A stretch of DNA of 64,000 bases from positions 439,001-503,000 of the forward strand of contig OU015567.1 of assembly GCA_907165135.1 (NCBI GenBank), given 5' to 3'. The notes below the pieces were generated by a model. It was not told the origin of the DNA, made no database searches, and saw only the letters and a program-made list of their open reading frames with translations. Positions 58,946-64,000 of the stretch are shown one piece after another. Origin of the DNA: Oikopleura dioica (taxonomy: Eukaryota; Chordata; Appendicularia; Copelata; Oikopleuridae). Position numbers and translations under genes: made by a program. Each line of letters begins with the position of its first letter. Within the stretch, counting starts at the first letter, position 1.

Positions 58946-59859
58946 AAAATTTCCTCATTTTCAACCTCCCCTTTTGCTTAGAGTCAAGTTAAGTTATGAT
59001 TTTGATCCCTCAAATCCGATCGATCATTTTTTCTAGAGCTCTCGCCTCCTTCCGGCCTCCGAATTCGTGAAACTCTTTGACCACCAACTTCCTGTCCAGA
59101 AACGAAAGTCGCCAATTGAACAAACATTTTTTTCTTGACAGCTCAATTTTCTTGATAAATTGAAGAGATTCGCTCTTACGTCGGCAAAATATCGGATGAG
59201 AAATTCTGAACGCTTCTTAGAGCGACAATAAATGCAGCAGGGGACCGTGTTCGGGCATGAGAAAATTAATCTTCGAAAACGAAAGATTTTCATAAAACAA
59301 AGTTGAACCAAGTGCAGGAACGTGGTTAATTCTAGAGCACCTGTAACACTGTTTTTTGGAGCTGTAACGGTTTCGTTCTTGAATGACGGCTTGAAGGAGT
59401 ATTGTTAGAATTGATTTGATCTAATCTACAGTAGACCAACAGATGTACAGGTCGATAACTATCAGTTTTGGGGAGCAAAAGAGCAATTCTTGAATGGTAT
59501 ATATATTTGGCAAAAAACGCTCATTAGGTATAAACTCCTAAATGAAACCTTTGTTTTTATTCCTGTCCAACTTGTCACCTCTCTTGAAAAATCATCTTTT
59601 TTAAAATTAAAGATTATAATTAAATGAAACATAAGTATAAGTAGACCTTCAACCCTCCACAGGCATTTTACAACTGATGAATTAGAAAATCTTCTGCATC
59701 ACTTGCTTACTGTTGGCCGAGCTGTGCTTGAAATAAAATGTTCGCTAATGAATCAAATAGGTTTCTATAGTTTAAATGATTAACGACGGAAGTATGCAAT
59801 AAGAATAGGTACAGGATCAATTTTTCTATAATAAAGTCAGAATTGGTTTGAATAATTCG

Positions 59860-60070
59860 GTATTACCTAACCCTAACCCTATTTGTAACGTATTGTACCC
59901 CCTAACCCTAAGTCCCTAACCTGAACCCTAAAGCCTAACTCAGGGTCTACGCCGGGTCCCCTTATCCCCAGTAGGTACTTCTTACTTTACGAAAACGTAT
60001 GAGCACCGTGTTTTATACCCTAACTCAGGCTTTCTGCACAGATTTTCACTCAGGGTTTCGCATAAATAAA
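59860..60070. repeat. CCCTAA-rich tract and CCTGAGTCAGG-family piece
   Basis: taaccctaaccctatttg and four more CCCTAA/CCTAA units (59870-59945) precede fragments 'actcagggtc', 'actcaggctttctgcaca' and 'actcagggttt'. No gene. Orientation is opposite to the TTAGGG runs at 62.7 kb. Confidence 0.6.
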
Positions 60071-60079
60071 CAAGAACGA

Positions 60080-61320
60080 CCCATCCTTTTCCTCAAATTT
60101 TCCATCCAAAGAAAGCGATTCTTCTATGTTATCTAAATGAAAGGATTATGAACGGGTGCTAATTAATATTTTGACAGAAATGTGACGCAGGATATTATCT
60201 GTTTTTTCGATCAAGAAACGTGGCTTCTTTCCCGATCCGTAACGTTCATTTATCCGGCTCAATTTTGACTGTATTAATTGAGTTCTGGCCGTTTCTTTAG
60301 CTCGTCAGATGCAGCGTTTTTGCATCAACTGCCCTCTTAATTGGCCTCTAATCAGCATAACAAATATTTTTACTATTATTTCGCAAAAATAGCGAGCGCG
60401 AAATTTTCAAAATAGTTCAACAGTTAAACGCCAATTTTGTCGCAATTACTGGAATGTGCGAACATTCACACCACATTCTCCAAAACCAACCAAATAGACT
60501 TTTCGGAGAAAAAGTCTTTCTAAAAAACCTCCAGCAATTTATTTAAAATATTACTCACGTGGTTTCCACGTTATGAATTAACAGGTTCAGCTACTGGTAA
60601 AAGCTGAGTCAGGGTTTGTCTCGGAAACCTGTGCAGAAAACCTGAGTCAGGAATTATTTTTCGCTTTTTTTAATTTTCTATAAGCTTTCAGGAAGTGGAT
60701 TGTTCTTATTGGTATGAATACCCTGTAAAATCTGATAAGGATCAAATAGGTTAAGGTCGATAGGCACATTTTTTGCAGCTGTTTGTTACAGAAGGCCTTT
60801 TACTACTTTGAGAGCATAAAAACAGAGAAGACTCAATGAAAATTTCAGTCTGAAATGATTCTTATATAGAAGTTTCGTATATTCGAAATGGAATTTAAAG
60901 AGAAAATGATTTGAATTGCATTAGCAATTTTGATGCTAAAATGAACCAATTTGTTCACTGAGTCCATATGTAAGACCTGCGCCTTTTTTATTTTGTATTG
61001 TATACCTAAATTTATTCGCTTTATAAAATGTTCTTCTTTTTCAAGTGTTATTTGAGTCTGTGAGTCTGTAATAAAATCTGAAATACCCTGAAAAAAGTTC
61101 CTTGAAAAATTGTCGCCAATTGATATTTCTAAGTATCGCTAGCTTGTCAACTCTTACCCACGAGAGGAGCATTTTACGTAACTCGGCGTTGGTGACGATC
61201 CAGATATTACCGTAAATAACAAGTGAACAGATCCTAAGCTCGATGTAAGCCAAGTGTCAGTCTGACGGTTTTGATCAAGTACTTGTTCGCGAAAAAACAA
61301 TAATCTTCGAGAGGCCAAAA
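60080..61320. other. Gene-free AT-rich stretch
   Basis: No convincing ORF on either strand. One CCTGAGTCAGG-family copy lies at 60580-60655 (gctgagtcagggt and gcagaaaacctgagtcagg). Confidence 0.5.
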
Positions 61321-61329
61321 TGCGTGGCC

Positions 61330-62465
61330 CAGGGCTGGATATTTTGAAATCAACAAAAATCTCAAACCCCGAAAAACATGAATCATCATCTCATCCATTT
61401 CAAAAATGCAATCTCAGAAAATTTTCTGTCTGAGATCTCAATTTTCGATTTTGCAATATTATGATATTTGAAATGCTGAGATGATTTCAAAAAACTTTTT
61501 GTGGGGCCGGAAATCGTAAAAATCTGCAAGTGCAGTTTTCTTCAGCTTGTCGAGACGAGTTGAATGATGGGTCTAACTCCTGATAACTCTTAGGATTTTA
61601 CGGTTTACCGGCTGGTTACCGGAAAATACGTTGTCAGCGGCCGTTTTTGTTCTAGAAGTGGTAAACAGATGATCGACCCCGGAACTTGTTTCTTATACTC
61701 AGTTCTACTGCAGGCTAAAAGATGAGAGTCGTATCAATAGTCTGAAGAGAGTTATCACTAAAATACTATTTTTGGCGGAAATGGGACTAGAAATCAGGAA
61801 CGTGCAGCAACTACGAAATATATGTAAAATTTACTATTTTTAATGATAACTCTCTTCAGACTATTGATACGACTCTCATCTTTTAGCCTGCAGTAGAACT
61901 GAGTATAAGAAACAAGTTCCGGGGTCGATCATCTGTTTACCACTTCTAGAACAAAAACGGCCGCTGACAACGTATTTTCCGGTAACCAGCCGGTAAACCG
62001 GTAAATCCTTAGAATTATCAGGAGTTAGACCCATCATTCAACTCGTCTCGACGAGCTGAAGAAAACTGCACTTGCAGATTTTTTACGATTTCCGGCCCCA
62101 CAAAAGTTTTTTCAAATCATCTGAGATCTCAATTATCTCAAAAAGGCGCGAGTTGGATACGCGCGTTGCAATGAAATGAAATTTGAAATTCTGAGATCTC
62201 AAGCATTTCAGGTCCATCTGAACCAATCACAAGTCTTGCTCTAAGCCCGCGACGTTTGTCCGCGGCCCTTGCGCTGTTTGCAAAATTTTGAGATTTGAGA
62301 TCTCGAGATCTCAGCAATCTCAAGAATGGAAAAATTATGACGAGGGAGTTGCAATAATATTGAAATTTGAGATTTGTTGAGATGGTGCAAAATTTTGCGA
62401 TAGAAATGAGATTTCACACAAAAATTGATTTGAAATTTTTGCTGATTTCAAAATATCCAGCCCTG
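61330..62465. mobile_element. 1136-bp foldback hAT-like element
   Basis: 8-bp target duplication GCGTGGCC at 61322-61329 and 62466-62473. Terminal repeats CAGGGCTGGATATTTTGAAA at both ends. Inside are two long inverted arms, about 61480-61760 and 61843-62125, near-identical over about 265 bp and separated by an 80-base loop. Motifs 'ctgagatctca' flank the arms. No ORF. Typical of a hairpin-forming non-autonomous hAT. Confidence 0.9.
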
Positions 62466-62676
62466 GCGTGGCCTTTTTCATTTATTTTTTATAAAAAATC
62501 TGAACTTGCGAAAAGGAAAAACCGCAGGTGGGAACTGAAGATTCTTCAAGCTGTCGGGCTTTTTAAAAAGCCTCAGTGACGTTTTCGTCCATAATGCGTG
62601 CCCCACCCTTAATTCAAGTTCAAACTTCTTGTTCTCGCGAAAATTGGGTTAACAAAAAGACATTTTTTCTTTGGAT

Positions 62677-62792
62677 TAGGGTTAGAGGTAGGGTTAGGGC
62701 TCGGTTTTCAAGTGTCCCCTTATTTTTAGGGGTTAGGGTTACGGTAAGGGTTAGCCTTAACCGGTTAGGGTTAGAGCTAGGGTTAGGGTTTG
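62677..62792 (+). repeat. Interstitial telomere-like TTAGGG tract
   Basis: At least eight TTAGGG units, some degenerate (ggttagaggtagggttaggg, taaccggttagggttagagc). Another short run lies at 63024-63037. These may be ancient telomere captures or part of a repeat family. Confidence 0.7.
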
Positions 62793-63039
62793 TCGCAAAT
62801 TTTTTCATTTTTTGACTTTCTTTTCAGAAATTCTTCTTTAGAAATAAACTTTTATAAATACCAAAAAAGAAAATATAAATTATAATTTTCCCAAAATTGA
62901 TGCTTACAGTGATCTTGTCATCGGACCTTATGTAAGATAGAAGATACCACTGTGTCAACATACAGTACACACTGTTCAATAGAAGGCAGTTAGAGATTCT
63001 TGTGGTATTACAGTAGGATCTCATTAGGGTTAGGGTTTT

Positions 63040-64000
63040 CCTTTTCCAGCTCTAGAATCATCAGAAGCTTCCGAAAGATATTGTCTTAGGGATTTCCTCC
63101 TGGCTTTGAGGGAGCTCTGTAATTATTCACGTGTCTTGTACCTTCTCCGTTTTTCTCACAATATCTAAACAGAAATCACATAATATACCAGGTAGCTGAT
63201 TGTCAGTCTAAAAGAGCATCTTTCCCGCTTCCCGTGTTATTGGAAGAGACATGCTTGTGCATAATAAAATCGGCTCAGGAGATGACATGCGCTTTGAAAA
63301 TATTTGAATCAAGTTAAGTCAAGTTGACCGTTTCCGGTGACTCAAGATAAGCTCGTTTTCGCCGACTTTACAAATATTAACATTCCCGACCATTTTTTCT
63401 TTGACAAATCAGTTTTCGTTCGGAAGATGTTTTTGCAGATGCAGGGTTGAAAAAGGTGTATCAAAGTATTGAAAACGTGTAATTATTGCGGCGGGAGGGA
63501 AGAATTTCTTTGAGAAAAAGGGTATAATTTGGATGTCTTGAAGCTTTTTTAAATAAATTTGATAATAGAATTGATCTTCTTTTCAAAAATCATCTTATTC
63601 GAGTTAAAACTCTTCTTTTTCAGAAAATTTAATTTACATTGAGCAAAAATCCTGAAATTGCTCGAATTAGCCAATCAGATTTTCGCATTCGGCTGGTTGA
63701 CCAATCGTTTTTCAGAAAATCCTCATTTTATTTTCTTTTTTATTTCAAGCTCAAATGAAGCTGCTTAACTCCCAGCGATCATTTCTTATAGAATATGAGT
63801 CATACTTAAAAGAATCTTATGGTTCGTAAAAACAGTCTTCATATTCAACGATAAGAGTTTTTCGTCCATATATTTATTTCCCCTTTTCTTTGTGACGAGG
63901 TAGTTTGTCAAACAACCCTTCGCAATCAACAAAGGAAACGTTTTCTCTTTTCGACACGAAATCATGAATTCTCCTCGTCGCGCGCACGTGCTCTCTTGCG
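63040..64000. other. No gene seen to right edge
   Basis: AT-rich DNA with no frame I would call coding and no clear repeat structure. Confidence 0.4.

Noticed and set aside
61430-62130. Considered as a pair of inverted tandem genes
   Set aside because: The arms have no ORF and lie inside transposon ends with an 8-bp duplication.
1-64000. Search by eye for tRNA, rRNA and CRISPR-like arrays
   Set aside because: No cloverleaf with matching box motifs, no rRNA-like sequence and no regularly spaced repeats were found; short RNA genes could still be missed without a covariance search.

Overview
The window looks like a piece of a compact animal genome. Most introns are small (roughly 40-170 bp, GT-AG, many with T-rich acceptors), the genes are clearly metazoan (INTS8, WDR20, TMTC, UBE4B/UFD2, COQ3, SRPRB, RARS2, BTF3/NAC-beta, NUP42, a claudin-like tetraspan), and telomere-like TTAGGG runs occur. 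Short introns plus tightly packed same-strand genes fit best with a tunicate of the larvacean (appendicularian) type. That assignment is inference, and the species cannot be fixed from sequence alone.

Layout. 1-6.5 kb: an unrecognised minus-strand ORF entering from the left edge, a plus-strand terminal exon, small unrecognised minus-strand genes, a broken MAM/galaxin-repeat gene on the plus strand, and a six-exon F-box gene on the minus strand whose 3' end has been copied into the MAM/galaxin gene. 6.5-11.1 kb: WDR20 and a large secreted protein of unknown family. 11.7-17.4 kb: a TMTC-type O-mannosyltransferase with a transposon in one intron. 17.7-19.9 kb: NUP42. 20-23.5 kb: two small related secreted proteins, separated by several inverted-repeat elements. 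23.7-28.5 kb: RARS2 and SRPRB. 29-35.4 kb: INTS8, whose coding exon is interrupted by a 1.48-kb hAT-type element. 35.8-41.5 kb: BTF3, UBE4B and COQ3. 42-46 kb: small genes and an inverted-repeat element. 46.3-47.7 kb: a claudin-like gene. 49-57.4 kb: five copies of a secreted cysteine-rich gene family, one interrupted by a second hAT-like element, with a further secreted-protein gene on the other strand. 57.4-64 kb: mostly non-coding, with a 1.14-kb foldback hAT-like element and interstitial telomere-like repeats.

The 17.7-41.5 kb block is almost entirely housekeeping genes on the minus strand (nuclear pore, mitochondrial translation, SRP receptor, Integrator, NAC, ubiquitin chain elongation, ubiquinone synthesis). 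Short spacers (SRPRB to RARS2 about 0.1 kb; F-box to WDR20 106 bp) could reflect polycistronic transcription, but this is not proven. The accessory interest lies in the secreted tandem array and in an unusually dense, diverse set of terminal-inverted-repeat elements. Two of these split reading frames that become perfectly continuous once the element and one copy of its 8-bp target duplication are ignored.
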